A stretch of 64,000 bases of DNA from NCBI RefSeq assembly GCF_022869785.1, contig NZ_CP094997.1, positions 992,001 to 1,056,000 of the forward strand, in the 5' to 3' direction. The DNA is from Dyadobacter chenwenxiniae. Its GTDB lineage: Bacteria > Bacteroidota > Bacteroidia > Cytophagales > Spirosomataceae. Position numbers and translations under genes: made by a program. The notes under the pieces are model-generated. The model was not told where the DNA came from. It saw nothing but the letters and a program-made list of their open reading frames with translations, and searched no databases. Within the stretch, counting starts at the first letter, position 1. Each line of letters opens with the position of its first letter. Shown one piece after another: positions 26,270-33,597 of the stretch.

Positions 26270-27163
26270 ATGAAAACGAAAATAGTAGTACTCGGAGCCA
26301 CCGGAACAGTGGGCAGCAAAATTTCAGAAATCCTTTTAAATCAAGGGCATCAGGTAACCTTGATCGCAAGGCACACCGAAAAACTGGAAAAATACCGCAG
26401 CCTAGGAGCCGAAATCATTGCAGGGGATATCACCGATGTGCAGACGCTGACCAGTGCTTTCAAAAATGCTGATAGCGCTTTTGTGCTGTTACCAGACAAT
26501 GTTAAGGCCGAGAATACAAGAGTTTACCAGAGACATGTTACCAGCATCTTAATTGAAGCCATCGAGAAGTCGGGCATAAAGTACATCGTCAATATGAGCA
26601 GTCTTGGATCTCATATGCATGAAGGAAATGGTATGATGGCAGGGACTGGCGAACAGGAAGTGAGGCTAAACCAATTGAAGGATGTCAATGTGTTGCACAT
26701 CCGCTCGGCCTATTTTATGGAAAACTTCCTTAGGACAATAGGTGTGGTTAAAAAAATGGGCTTCAATGCTACGGCAGCAGATGGAGATCATGCCATTCCA
26801 ATGGTAGCCACAGCAGATGTTGCAGAAATCGCAGCCTCGCATTTGGCAAACCTTGACTTCAATGGTAAAAGTGTCCGCGCCGTGATGGGGCCCAGGGACT
26901 ATACATATCGAGAGCTTACCAGCATTATTGGCAGCGCCATTGGCAATCCTGAACTTACGTATGTGCAGCTGACCGTCGAGCAGGCAAAGCAAGCATTCTT
27001 AGGCAACGGTGTTTCAGAGGATTTTGCCAACAACCTGATCGAAATGGGAACAGCAGTTAAAACCGGGTTTATGAATTATCAAAAAAGAGACGATTCGACG
27101 ACCACGCCTACAACGGCAGAGGACTTCGTTAATGAGGTTTATTTGCCTGCTTTCAATAAATAA
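26270..27163 (+). CDS. NmrA-type NAD(P)-binding reductase
   Basis: 297 residues with an atypical short-chain dehydrogenase fold: nucleotide-binding KIVVLGATGTVGSKISEILL near the start, GAEIIAGDITD, then YIVNMSSLGSH, IRSAYFMENFL and DVAEIAASHL. The classic YxxxK pair is not present, as usual for NmrA/quinone-oxidoreductase-2-like proteins, which may be redox sensors or reductases. It is transcribed from a copy of the shared promoter box and is followed by an SDR gene 87 nt later on the same strand. Confidence 0.85.
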   Translation: MKTKIVVLGATGTVGSKISEILLNQGHQVTLIARHTEKLEKYRSLGAEIIAGDITDVQTLTSAFKNADSAFVLLPDNVKAENTRVYQRHVTSILIEAIEKSGIKYIVNMSSLGSHMHEGNGMMAGTGEQEVRLNQLKDVNVLHIRSAYFMENFLRTIGVVKKMGFNATAADGDHAIPMVATADVAEIAASHLANLDFNGKSVRAVMGPRDYTYRELTSIIGSAIGNPELTYVQLTVEQAKQAFLGNGVSEDFANNLIEMGTAVKTGFMNYQKRDDSTTTPTTAEDFVNEVYLPAFNK

Positions 27164-27250
27164 TAAAGATCAAACACCTCTCTGGCTGCGCGGAATTTAA
27201 TAGTTCTCCATGGAACTGAATGGCCATATCAACAATAATCAATTAATAAA

Positions 27251-27991
27251 ATGAAATCAGCATTAATTACAGGAGCCAATAAAGGCATTGGCCTGGAAAC
27301 AGCACGGCAATTATTACAAAGTGGCTTTCAAGTGTATCTGGCAAGCCGTGATTTACAGAGCGGATTGGATGCCGTCAAAATATTGAAGTCAGAAGGACTT
27401 ACCAGTGTGCAAGCCGTGCAACTGGATGTAACAGATGAAAATTCGGTAAAAGCTGCCCGTGAAGAAATTGGCAAAAAAACGGATGTTCTGGATGTGCTCA
27501 TCAACAATGCCGGGATTAATGGCGGAAAGCCACCTTATGCTGCGCTTGAAGCAAGTTCGGACCAATTTCTGGCAGCCTTCAATACCAATGTAATCGGCGT
27601 AGCAAGAGTGACAGCGGCGTTTATTGATTTACTGCGGAAATCGTCCCAGCCCAGAATTGTCAATGTAAGTACGAGCGTGGGTTCATTATCGCTTCAAAGC
27701 AATCCGGACTGGCCAGTTTATAACTACGCCAAATATGCAGTCTATGCTTCTTCAAAAGCGGCTCTGAATATGTATACCATTCAATTAGCTTACCAGCTGC
27801 AAGGCACTCCCTTCAAAGTAAATGCAGTTTGTCCGGGTTATACCAAAACTGAATTTACCGGGAACAATGGAGGTGATATTGCAGTTGCCGGACGACGTAT
27901 CGTAAAATACGCATTGATTGACCAGGACGGACCTACCGGTAAATTTTTCAGTGAAGAAACAAATCCTGAAACCGGTGAAATCCCTTGGTAA
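27251..27991 (+). CDS. Short-chain dehydrogenase/reductase (SDR)
   Basis: 246 residues with all classical SDR motifs: SALITGANKGIGLETARQLL (TGxxxGIG), INNAGI (NNAG), the catalytic Ser in VNVSTSVGSL and YASSK (YxxxK). The ending ETNPETGEIPW is common in carbonyl-reductase-like SDRs of Bacteroidota. It probably reduces a ketone or aldehyde with NADPH. It has no copy of the box and probably shares the transcript of the NmrA-type gene. Confidence 0.9.
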   Translation: MKSALITGANKGIGLETARQLLQSGFQVYLASRDLQSGLDAVKILKSEGLTSVQAVQLDVTDENSVKAAREEIGKKTDVLDVLINNAGINGGKPPYAALEASSDQFLAAFNTNVIGVARVTAAFIDLLRKSSQPRIVNVSTSVGSLSLQSNPDWPVYNYAKYAVYASSKAALNMYTIQLAYQLQGTPFKVNAVCPGYTKTEFTGNNGGDIAVAGRRIVKYALIDQDGPTGKFFSEETNPETGEIPW

Positions 27992-28004
27992 CCAAAACCA
28001 TAAA

Positions 28005-28031
28005 GGCTAGGTGATGACTGATCACCTAGCC
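28005..28031 (+). terminator. Hairpin after the SDR gene
   Basis: Perfect 11-bp stem GGCTAGGTGAT / ATCACCTAGCC with a 5-nt loop, 14 nt after the SDR stop. It is followed by AAAATC rather than T-rich sequence, so it may terminate weakly. It is directly followed by promoter-box copy 3. Confidence 0.55.
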
Positions 28032-28035
28032 AAAA

Positions 28036-28081
28036 TCAGTCATCTGATACAAGTTCATTCTCCTTTATACAAAGATCTTTG
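28036..28081 (+). promoter_or_regulatory. Shared promoter box, copy 3 (upstream of alkene reductase)
   Basis: Box TCAGTCATCTGATACAAGTT at 28036-28055, 22-nt spacer, TTTG at 28078-28081 (TCTTTGCAT context). The ATG of the alkene reductase follows 35 nt later. Confidence 0.7.
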
Positions 28082-28116
28082 CATCATAAGAATGTGACAA
28101 TAAATTAATCATTATC

Positions 28117-29196
28117 ATGAAATTATTAGAAAAAACACAGCTAGGGAATTTAGCTTTAAAGAACAAGATGGCCATGTCTGCTATGACGAGAAGCCGTGCG
28201 GATCAGAACGGAATTGTAGGTGATATGACCGTTCAATATTATACGCAAAGAGTGAGTGCCGGTCTGCTATTTACCGAAGCTATCAGAATAAGTCAGGACG
28301 CAACAGGCAGTCCGCTTACACCTGGCATTTACAGCAGCGATCAAATCGAGGCCTGGAAAAAAGTTACAACGTCTGTGCACGGTCACGGAGGCGTCATCAT
28401 AGCCCAACTTTGGCACACAGGGCGCGTAGGGCACTCCATCGACAGGAATGGCAAATTGCCCCTTGCGCCATCTGCCTTGCCTATACAAGGCATGCAACAT
28501 TTCACTTCACAGGGATTAAAGTATTACGAAACACCTCAGGAAATCACCATTGATCAAATCAGGCAAACAATAAAGGATTACGGGCAAGCCGCTAAAAATG
28601 CTATTGAAGCCGGTTTCGATGGAGTGGAGCTTCATGCAGCCAATGGTTATTTACCGAGCCAGTTCCTGGCAGAAAGTGCAAACCAAAGAACAGATGAGTA
28701 CGGTGGAAGCATTCCTAATAAAACTCGTTTCGTGCTGGAAGTCATGCAGGAATTGATCAGCGCAGTCGGTGGCGATAAGGTGGGGATTAAAATTTCGCCT
28801 TTTCATCCATATGGCAACATGGTTTTGGATGATCCCGCCGGCACATACACGTATCTGATTGAAGAGCTTAACAAATTAGATTTTGCCTATGTCGAACTAA
28901 TGAGGCGCAGCCCATATTTCCCATCGCCTGCCCACTATCCGGCGGATGACGAAATTGAATTGTTCGGCAGCTTGATACAGCAAACGGTCATTGCAAATGC
29001 GGGCTATGATAAAGCTTCTGGTGAAGCAGAACTTGAAAAAGGCATAGCTGGACTCGTCTCATTCGGTACACTTTTCCTGGCAAACCCTGACTTGCCAGAA
29101 CGATTCAAATCAGACGCAGCGCTCAATGAACCAGACAGGGCAACGATGTTCGGAGGCGGTGCCGCAGGTTATATAGACTATCCGTTTCTTAAATGA
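28117..29196 (+). CDS. Alkene reductase, old yellow enzyme family
   Basis: 359 residues with an FMN-binding TIM-barrel: NKMAMSAMTRSRAD, AQLWHTGRVGHS, EAGFDGVELHAANGYLPSQFL, QRTDEYGGS and the C-terminal SFGTLFLANPDLPERF with GYIDYPFL. The family reduces activated C=C bonds with NADPH, detoxifying electrophiles such as quinones, nitro-compounds and enones. It is driven by copy 3 of the shared promoter box and is very similar to the alkene reductase at 59.3 kb, which has the same length. It converges with another OYE gene across a strong hairpin. Confidence 0.93.
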   Translation: MKLLEKTQLGNLALKNKMAMSAMTRSRADQNGIVGDMTVQYYTQRVSAGLLFTEAIRISQDATGSPLTPGIYSSDQIEAWKKVTTSVHGHGGVIIAQLWHTGRVGHSIDRNGKLPLAPSALPIQGMQHFTSQGLKYYETPQEITIDQIRQTIKDYGQAAKNAIEAGFDGVELHAANGYLPSQFLAESANQRTDEYGGSIPNKTRFVLEVMQELISAVGGDKVGIKISPFHPYGNMVLDDPAGTYTYLIEELNKLDFAYVELMRRSPYFPSPAHYPADDEIELFGSLIQQTVIANAGYDKASGEAELEKGIAGLVSFGTLFLANPDLPERFKSDAALNEPDRATMFGGGAAGYIDYPFLK

Positions 29197-29250
29197 ATCG
29201 TTACAGTAAGGTCGGCAACTTTATTGGTTGCCGACCTTACTGTAACGATT
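29196..29250. terminator. Strong bidirectional terminator hairpin between two OYE genes
   Basis: A perfect stem of at least 23 bp: 29197-29219 pairs with 29227-29249 around a 7-nt loop, with the flanking A-T pair extending it. It starts at the last base of the stop codon of the upstream OYE gene and lies between convergent genes. Confidence 0.75.
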
Positions 29251-29260
29251 TACGATAAGG

Positions 29261-30331
29261 CTAGTCGTCCGACTCCGGGTAATCGATATATCCTTGCTCC
29301 CCAGGTGTGTAAAGGGTCATATAATCCACCTCATTGAGGGCGGCTTTTATTTCCATTTTTCTCATGAAGTCAGGGTTGGCCAAAAAGCTTCTTCCGAATG
29401 CCACCAGATCGGCCGATGCATCCTGAAGTTTCTCTTCCGCAGTTTCAGGTGTAAGCCCGTTACAATAGATCAGCGTATTAAAAAATGCATTACGTATCGC
29501 TGCGTGCGTTTTCTGTGGGATACCTGGATTGCTGGAAACGTGAATGTAGGCAATGCCGAGGCGGTTTAATTCGGTGGCGAGGTAAGTATAGGTCTCATGC
29601 ACGTCTTCTTCATTGTAAACGGGCATGTCACTCAATGTTGAATAAGGCGAGATACGCAGGCCGACCTTTTCGGCACCGATCACACCAGCAATCCTTTCAA
29701 CGATTTGCAAGGTCAGGCGGCTGCGGTTCTCTATACTGCCGCCAAAATCGTCTGAACGGTTATTGATATGAGGGTTTAGGGATTGCTCGAGAATGTATCC
29801 GTTAGCGCCATGCAGTTCAACGCCGTCAAATCCAGCTTCCATAGCGTTTAAAGCAGCCTTCACAAAGTCGTTAATTAGGTTTGCAATACCCGCCGCATCG
29901 AGAGGCACAGGCACTGAATGCTGCTGAGGGCCCTCGGTATCGGTGAAGATTTCTCCAGCTGCCCGAATATCTGACAGGCCCACCGGATGGTATCCCTCGG
30001 GCAGATTATCAACATGCGCAATCCTTCCTGTATGCATCAATTGCAGGAATATCTTTGACCCACCAGCATGTACAGCAGCCGTAACTGCCTTCCAGCCCTC
30101 AACCTGTTCGTCAGAAAAAACACCTGGTATACGCGGATATCCCAATCCTTCAGGGCTGGGCGAGGTGCCTTCGGTAACGATCAGCCCTGCACCCGAGCGT
30201 TGCTTATAGTAGGTGGCCATCAGCTCATTGGGCAAATTATTTATCGCCCGGCTCCTGGTCATCGGGGCCATGACAACATGATTTTTTAACCGGAATGTGC
30301 CTTTTTCAAAAGGCAGGAATAGCTTTTTCAT
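29261..30331 (-). CDS. Alkene reductase, old yellow enzyme family (second type)
   Basis: 356 residues with the same fold: NHVVMAPMTRSRAINN, LQLMHTGRIAHVDNLP, EAGFDGVELHGANGYILEQSLNPHINNRSDDFGGS and AFGRSFLANPDF with GYIDYPESDD. The GILEQ-like NPHINNRSDDFGG segment places it nearer to the classical NemA/OYE1 branch than its neighbour. It likely reduces activated alkenes with NADPH. The gene is convergent with the first OYE gene and divergent from the cupin gene. No shared box was found before it. The decayed fragment at 59.07-59.17 kb resembles its C-terminal half. Confidence 0.92.
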   Translation of the reverse strand: MKKLFLPFEKGTFRLKNHVVMAPMTRSRAINNLPNELMATYYKQRSGAGLIVTEGTSPSPEGLGYPRIPGVFSDEQVEGWKAVTAAVHAGGSKIFLQLMHTGRIAHVDNLPEGYHPVGLSDIRAAGEIFTDTEGPQQHSVPVPLDAAGIANLINDFVKAALNAMEAGFDGVELHGANGYILEQSLNPHINNRSDDFGGSIENRSRLTLQIVERIAGVIGAEKVGLRISPYSTLSDMPVYNEEDVHETYTYLATELNRLGIAYIHVSSNPGIPQKTHAAIRNAFFNTLIYCNGLTPETAEEKLQDASADLVAFGRSFLANPDFMRKMEIKAALNEVDYMTLYTPGEQGYIDYPESDD

Positions 30332-30591
30332 CAGAAATGTTTATTTTTTATGCGCCACAAAGTTGCATCATCTCCAAAACCACAAATAGCGCGAAAAGTC
30401 ATAAAAACAGTCCGAAAAGACATGGTAGCTTTACAGAAGCTTTACTTACTTTAATAGATACACTTGTTGCGGGGGTTACATATTTCAGTAAGTAGCGAGC
30501 TGTTTGTCCTATGGAGCTGATTTAATGTCTTGTTGGGATATTTTTCAGATAGTCGCTTGCAGAACTTTGCTAAAACTCAAATTTTTTTAAA

Positions 30592-31092
30592 ATGGAAAAC
30601 GAAAAAAAAGCTCCGATTGCCCGTGGTCCCCAGGAAGGCAGCAGTGTTTCAGTCATGGGCGGCACTTACAGGACACTGATTAGCGGAAAAGACACCCATG
30701 GTGCATTTGCTGCTATTGATATGCTCATACCACCGGGCAGCGGTCCCGGGCCACATGCGCATCCCGATTTTGAGGAGTGCTTTTATGTGATCGACGGGGA
30801 AGTCGAGGTGAAGTCGGAGATGGGCACTTATGTTGCAGTGAAGGGTTCATACATTAATATCCCCAAAGGCGGCGTAGTCCATAGCTTTAAAAATAAAACT
30901 GAAAATAACGCGCACTTGCTGTGCACTGTAATACCGGCGGGGTTGGAGCAGTTTTTTGAAGAGGTCGGCCAGCCCGTTGAAAATGGTCATTTTTTGCCAA
31001 TACCAGCTATGAATGAGGCGTTTGTCAAACATTTACAGCAGGTTGCGCAGCAGTATGGACAGCAAGTGTTTGCGCCAGACTTTCTTGGATGA
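30592..31092 (+). CDS. Cupin-domain protein
   Basis: 166 residues with one cupin barrel: GSGPGPHAHPDFEECFYVIDGEVEV matches cupin motif 1 (HxH...E) and NIPKGGVVHSFKNKTENNAHLL matches motif 2 (H). A metal ion is therefore likely bound. The function in such small cupins ranges from dioxygenase to storage or sensor roles and cannot be resolved here. It lies between the OYE gene and the MarR-GNAT gene, whose operator palindrome lies just after its stop. Confidence 0.8.
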   Translation: MENEKKAPIARGPQEGSSVSVMGGTYRTLISGKDTHGAFAAIDMLIPPGSGPGPHAHPDFEECFYVIDGEVEVKSEMGTYVAVKGSYINIPKGGVVHSFKNKTENNAHLLCTVIPAGLEQFFEEVGQPVENGHFLPIPAMNEAFVKHLQQVAQQYGQQVFAPDFLG

Positions 31093-31120
31093 GCCGCTGT
31101 ATTTGTGTAGAAAAAATAAA

Positions 31121-31158
31121 ACAATTAACTTTACGTAACTGGTTACGTAATCAATTGT
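31121..31158. promoter_or_regulatory. Palindromic operator upstream of the MarR-GNAT gene
   Basis: TTACGTAAC-TG-GTTACGTAA (31131-31150) is an inverted repeat with 9-bp arms. It is framed by ACAATT (31121-31126) and AATTGT (31153-31158), which pair with each other. It ends 8 nt before the ATG of the MarR-type gene, so autoregulation is likely. Confidence 0.65.
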
Positions 31159-31165
31159 TTTAAAT

Positions 31166-32137
31166 ATGGAATTTTTTGAAAAGGCTGGTGCTATGGCGAT
31201 AGGGAGCCGTTTAAGGGTGCTGACAGATCGGATAACAGATGATGCATCTGACATTTATAAGTTATATGATATTGATTTGCACCCTAAATGGTTTCCTGTA
31301 TTCTATGTTTTATCGACAGGGGAGGAAAAGACAATAACAGGTATTGCACAGGAAATCGGGCACTCTCATCCTTCGGTGAGTAAGATCATCAGCGAGATGA
31401 CAATGAATGGGCTGATCCAGGAAAGAAAGGATGACTTGGACGGCAGACGGAACATGGTCAGCCTCTCGGAGAAGGGTAGGAGCTATTTGGAACGGATTCA
31501 GTTTCAATATAAGGATGTTGAAAATGCAATCCACGGCATAACAGCACAGGCCACCCATAACCTTTGGAAAGCAGTTGAAGAATGGGAGTTCTTACTCATG
31601 CAGAAATCTTTGCTGCGAAGGGTGACCGAGCAGAAGAAGGCCAGGGAAAGTAATGACGTCCAAATTGTAAACTATGAGCCTAAGTATGCTCAGGCCTTCA
31701 AAGCGTTGAATGAACAGTGGATTTCTTCCTATTTTGTGATGGAGGAAGCTGACTATAAATCTTTGAATGACCCTGAAGGCTATATACTTCAAAATGGCGG
31801 TTTGATCCTGGTCGCATTGTATCATCACCAGCCCGTCGGCGTTTGCGCTTTGATTAAAATGAATGACGGTGAATATGACTTTGAACTCGCAAAAATGGCG
31901 GTTTCTCCTGCTGTCCAGGGTAAAAATATCGGTTGGCTATTGGGTAATGCAGCGCTAGCGCGGGCAAGTGAAATGAATGCAAAGAAGGTATATCTTGAAA
32001 GCAACACCATACTTAAACCGGCCATTAATCTCTATCACAAGCTTGGTTTTCAGAAAATTGCAGGTCAACCAACACCCTATGAGCGATGCAACATCCAAAT
32101 GGCTGTTGATATCAGCAACCGTAATCCATCTAAGTAG
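31166..32137 (+). CDS. MarR-type regulator fused to a GNAT acetyltransferase
   Basis: 323 residues. The N-terminal half (about 1-150) has a MarR winged helix: ITGIAQEIGHSHPSVSKIISEM and the wing RKDDLDGRRNMVSLSEKG. The C-terminal half (about 165-315) is a GNAT domain with ELAKMAVSPAVQGKNIGWLLGNAALARA (acetyl-CoA pyrophosphate loop, Q-x-x-N-I-G variant) and LGFQKI near the end. Such MarR-GNAT fusions are a known architecture with poorly known roles. A palindrome directly upstream suggests self-control. A decayed DUF2000 gene follows. Confidence 0.88.
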   Translation: MEFFEKAGAMAIGSRLRVLTDRITDDASDIYKLYDIDLHPKWFPVFYVLSTGEEKTITGIAQEIGHSHPSVSKIISEMTMNGLIQERKDDLDGRRNMVSLSEKGRSYLERIQFQYKDVENAIHGITAQATHNLWKAVEEWEFLLMQKSLLRRVTEQKKARESNDVQIVNYEPKYAQAFKALNEQWISSYFVMEEADYKSLNDPEGYILQNGGLILVALYHHQPVGVCALIKMNDGEYDFELAKMAVSPAVQGKNIGWLLGNAALARASEMNAKKVYLESNTILKPAINLYHKLGFQKIAGQPTPYERCNIQMAVDISNRNPSK

Positions 32138-32153
32138 ATTAATTTAATGAGAT

Positions 32154-32263
32154 ATGTATGAACATAAAATAGCAGTGGTCATTCTGAGCGATTTGCTCGA
32201 CTGGCAAAAGCTGATATTACTGCTTTCCTGGCATGCTCAATGAATCAGGAGAGCAAGCCCTAG
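32154..32263 (+). pseudogene. Frameshifted, truncated DUF2000 gene
   Basis: The ATG at 32154 starts MYEHKIAVVILSDLLDWQKL, the usual N-terminus of DUF2000 proteins (KIA.VI..DL.DWQKL). The frame then breaks near 32214. Shifting by one base gives ITAFLACSMNQESKP, which continues the family pattern (LNVTAFLAS..), up to a TAG at 32261-32263. A single lost base around 32213-32215 explains both halves. The remaining ~100 residues of the family are missing. It lies just downstream of the MarR-GNAT gene. Confidence 0.65.
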
Positions 32264-32336
32264 ACTGATCGGGTTTTATTCCGCTGAGCATGCACCACTT
32301 GGAAAGGTCGGCATGTTCAGTGAAATAAAGTCAAAT

Positions 32337-33047
32337 TTAAAGAATGGTTTCAATCAGGATGATTTCTGAACTGTCTGATTGAGATTTGATGCTGAATAGC
32401 TCAGCTTCACTGATAAAAACAGTATCCTCTTTCTGCACTTCAATGTCGTTGATAGTAACCTCTCCCCGAAGTACATAAGCCAATACCCCGTTTCCAGGGT
32501 TATTTATTTGATAGCTGTGGGGACTATGATTTGGTATATTTATCTGGTACATCCAAACATCCTGTTGGATGGTTAATGAATCCTGGGCCCCATTCGGAGA
32601 AACCATTAGTTTTTCTTGTAAACCATCAAATCCGTGTCCTGATTTTAAGACCTGCACCGAAGGCATCAGATCTAACTGGCGAGGAGCTACCCATATCTGC
32701 AAATGCCGGGCATTTTCTGAATCCGAAACATTGCCGCCTTCATGTTGCAGCCCTTTACCGCTGCTGATTAATTGCACATCGCCAGCACGGTATTCTTCGC
32801 GCGCGCCAAGCGTATCCCGATGTGATTCTGTGCCGGAAATCATCAGTGTGATAATTTCTACGTTCTTGTGCGGGTGCATGCCCAGGTGGCTTTTTGGGTA
32901 TAGGACATCGTCGTTAAAGACATAAAGTGCGCCGAAACTTTGAGGTAGCATAGAGCTGGACATTCCGTTGCTGAACAACGTCCGGCCTTCAAATACTGCA
33001 TTCTGTATCTGACCACGGTCGGTGGATTTCAATATTTGGGTTTTCAT
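32337..33047 (-). CDS. Pirin-family protein
   Basis: 236 residues. The first cupin carries LGMHPHKNVEIITLMISGTESHRDTLG, the pirin metal motif, followed by GDVQLISSGKGLQHEGGNVSDSENARHLQIWVAPR. The second cupin is shorter. This follows the YhaK-type pirin pattern, unlike the more divergent pirin at 25.4 kb. The HxlR regulator gene is divergent and its operator lies between them, so it probably controls this gene. A redox or quercetin-type function is family knowledge, not shown by the sequence. Confidence 0.87.
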   Translation of the reverse strand: MKTQILKSTDRGQIQNAVFEGRTLFSNGMSSSMLPQSFGALYVFNDDVLYPKSHLGMHPHKNVEIITLMISGTESHRDTLGAREEYRAGDVQLISSGKGLQHEGGNVSDSENARHLQIWVAPRQLDLMPSVQVLKSGHGFDGLQEKLMVSPNGAQDSLTIQQDVWMYQINIPNHSPHSYQINNPGNGVLAYVLRGEVTINDIEVQKEDTVFISEAELFSIKSQSDSSEIILIETIL

Positions 33048-33180
33048 GATTTCTGAAAGTTAATGTTGCGATGATTACTGATAATGTCAAAATGAATGCA
33101 AGCAACAGATTCTGCTGCTTTTTTGTGTTTGAAAAAAATGACATTTATTCGTTTTAAAATAATATACAATGATACAGTGA

Positions 33181-33229
33181 GTATGATATACTTTTGTTAT
33201 TGGTTACATTTAGTATACCGGTATCATAC
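33181..33229. promoter_or_regulatory. Operator-like repeats between pirin and HxlR genes
   Basis: GTATGATAT (33181-33189) and GTATCATAC (33221-33229) form an inverted pair. Further GTAT/ATAC half sites lie between and after them, just upstream of the HxlR start. HxlR-type regulators bind such short GTATC-rich inverted repeats, so self-control and control of the divergent pirin gene are plausible. Confidence 0.5.
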
Positions 33230-33237
33230 AGTATAGC

Positions 33238-33576
33238 ATGGAGCAAATAAGCAAACTAGAATGCGGCCGCAATAGAATGGCTGTACGGGACACGCTCGAT
33301 CTGATCGGGGGCAAATGGAAAGTTTTGATCTTATTGACCCTAAACGAGCGGCCATATCGTTTCAAAGCACTCGCACAGGAGATAGGCATTTCGCCCCGGA
33401 TGCTTTCAAGGGAATTACAGGATATGGAACAAAACAAGCTCCTGGATCGCACGGTAATCGATGCCAAACCAATTGGAGTCGAGTATTCCATTACTGATTA
33501 CGGGCGCACCTTCGGGCAGATTATAGAAGCCATGCGGGACTGGGGACTAAACCATCGGAAGGAAATATTTCAGTAG
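33238..33576 (+). CDS. HxlR-family transcriptional regulator
   Basis: 112 residues with a complete HxlR winged helix: a Cys near the N-terminus (LECGRNRMAVRDTLDLIGGKWKVLILLTL), RPYRFKALAQEIGISPRMLSRELQDMEQNKLLDR and the GVEYSITDYGR wing. HxlR proteins often sense electrophiles or oxidants through such a cysteine. It is divergent from a pirin gene, and GTAT-rich repeats lie between. A short gap follows before the response-regulator gene, but cotranscription is uncertain. Confidence 0.9.
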   Translation: MEQISKLECGRNRMAVRDTLDLIGGKWKVLILLTLNERPYRFKALAQEIGISPRMLSRELQDMEQNKLLDRTVIDAKPIGVEYSITDYGRTFGQIIEAMRDWGLNHRKEIFQ

Positions 33577-33597
33577 GCAAAGATTTGATTTGTTTAA

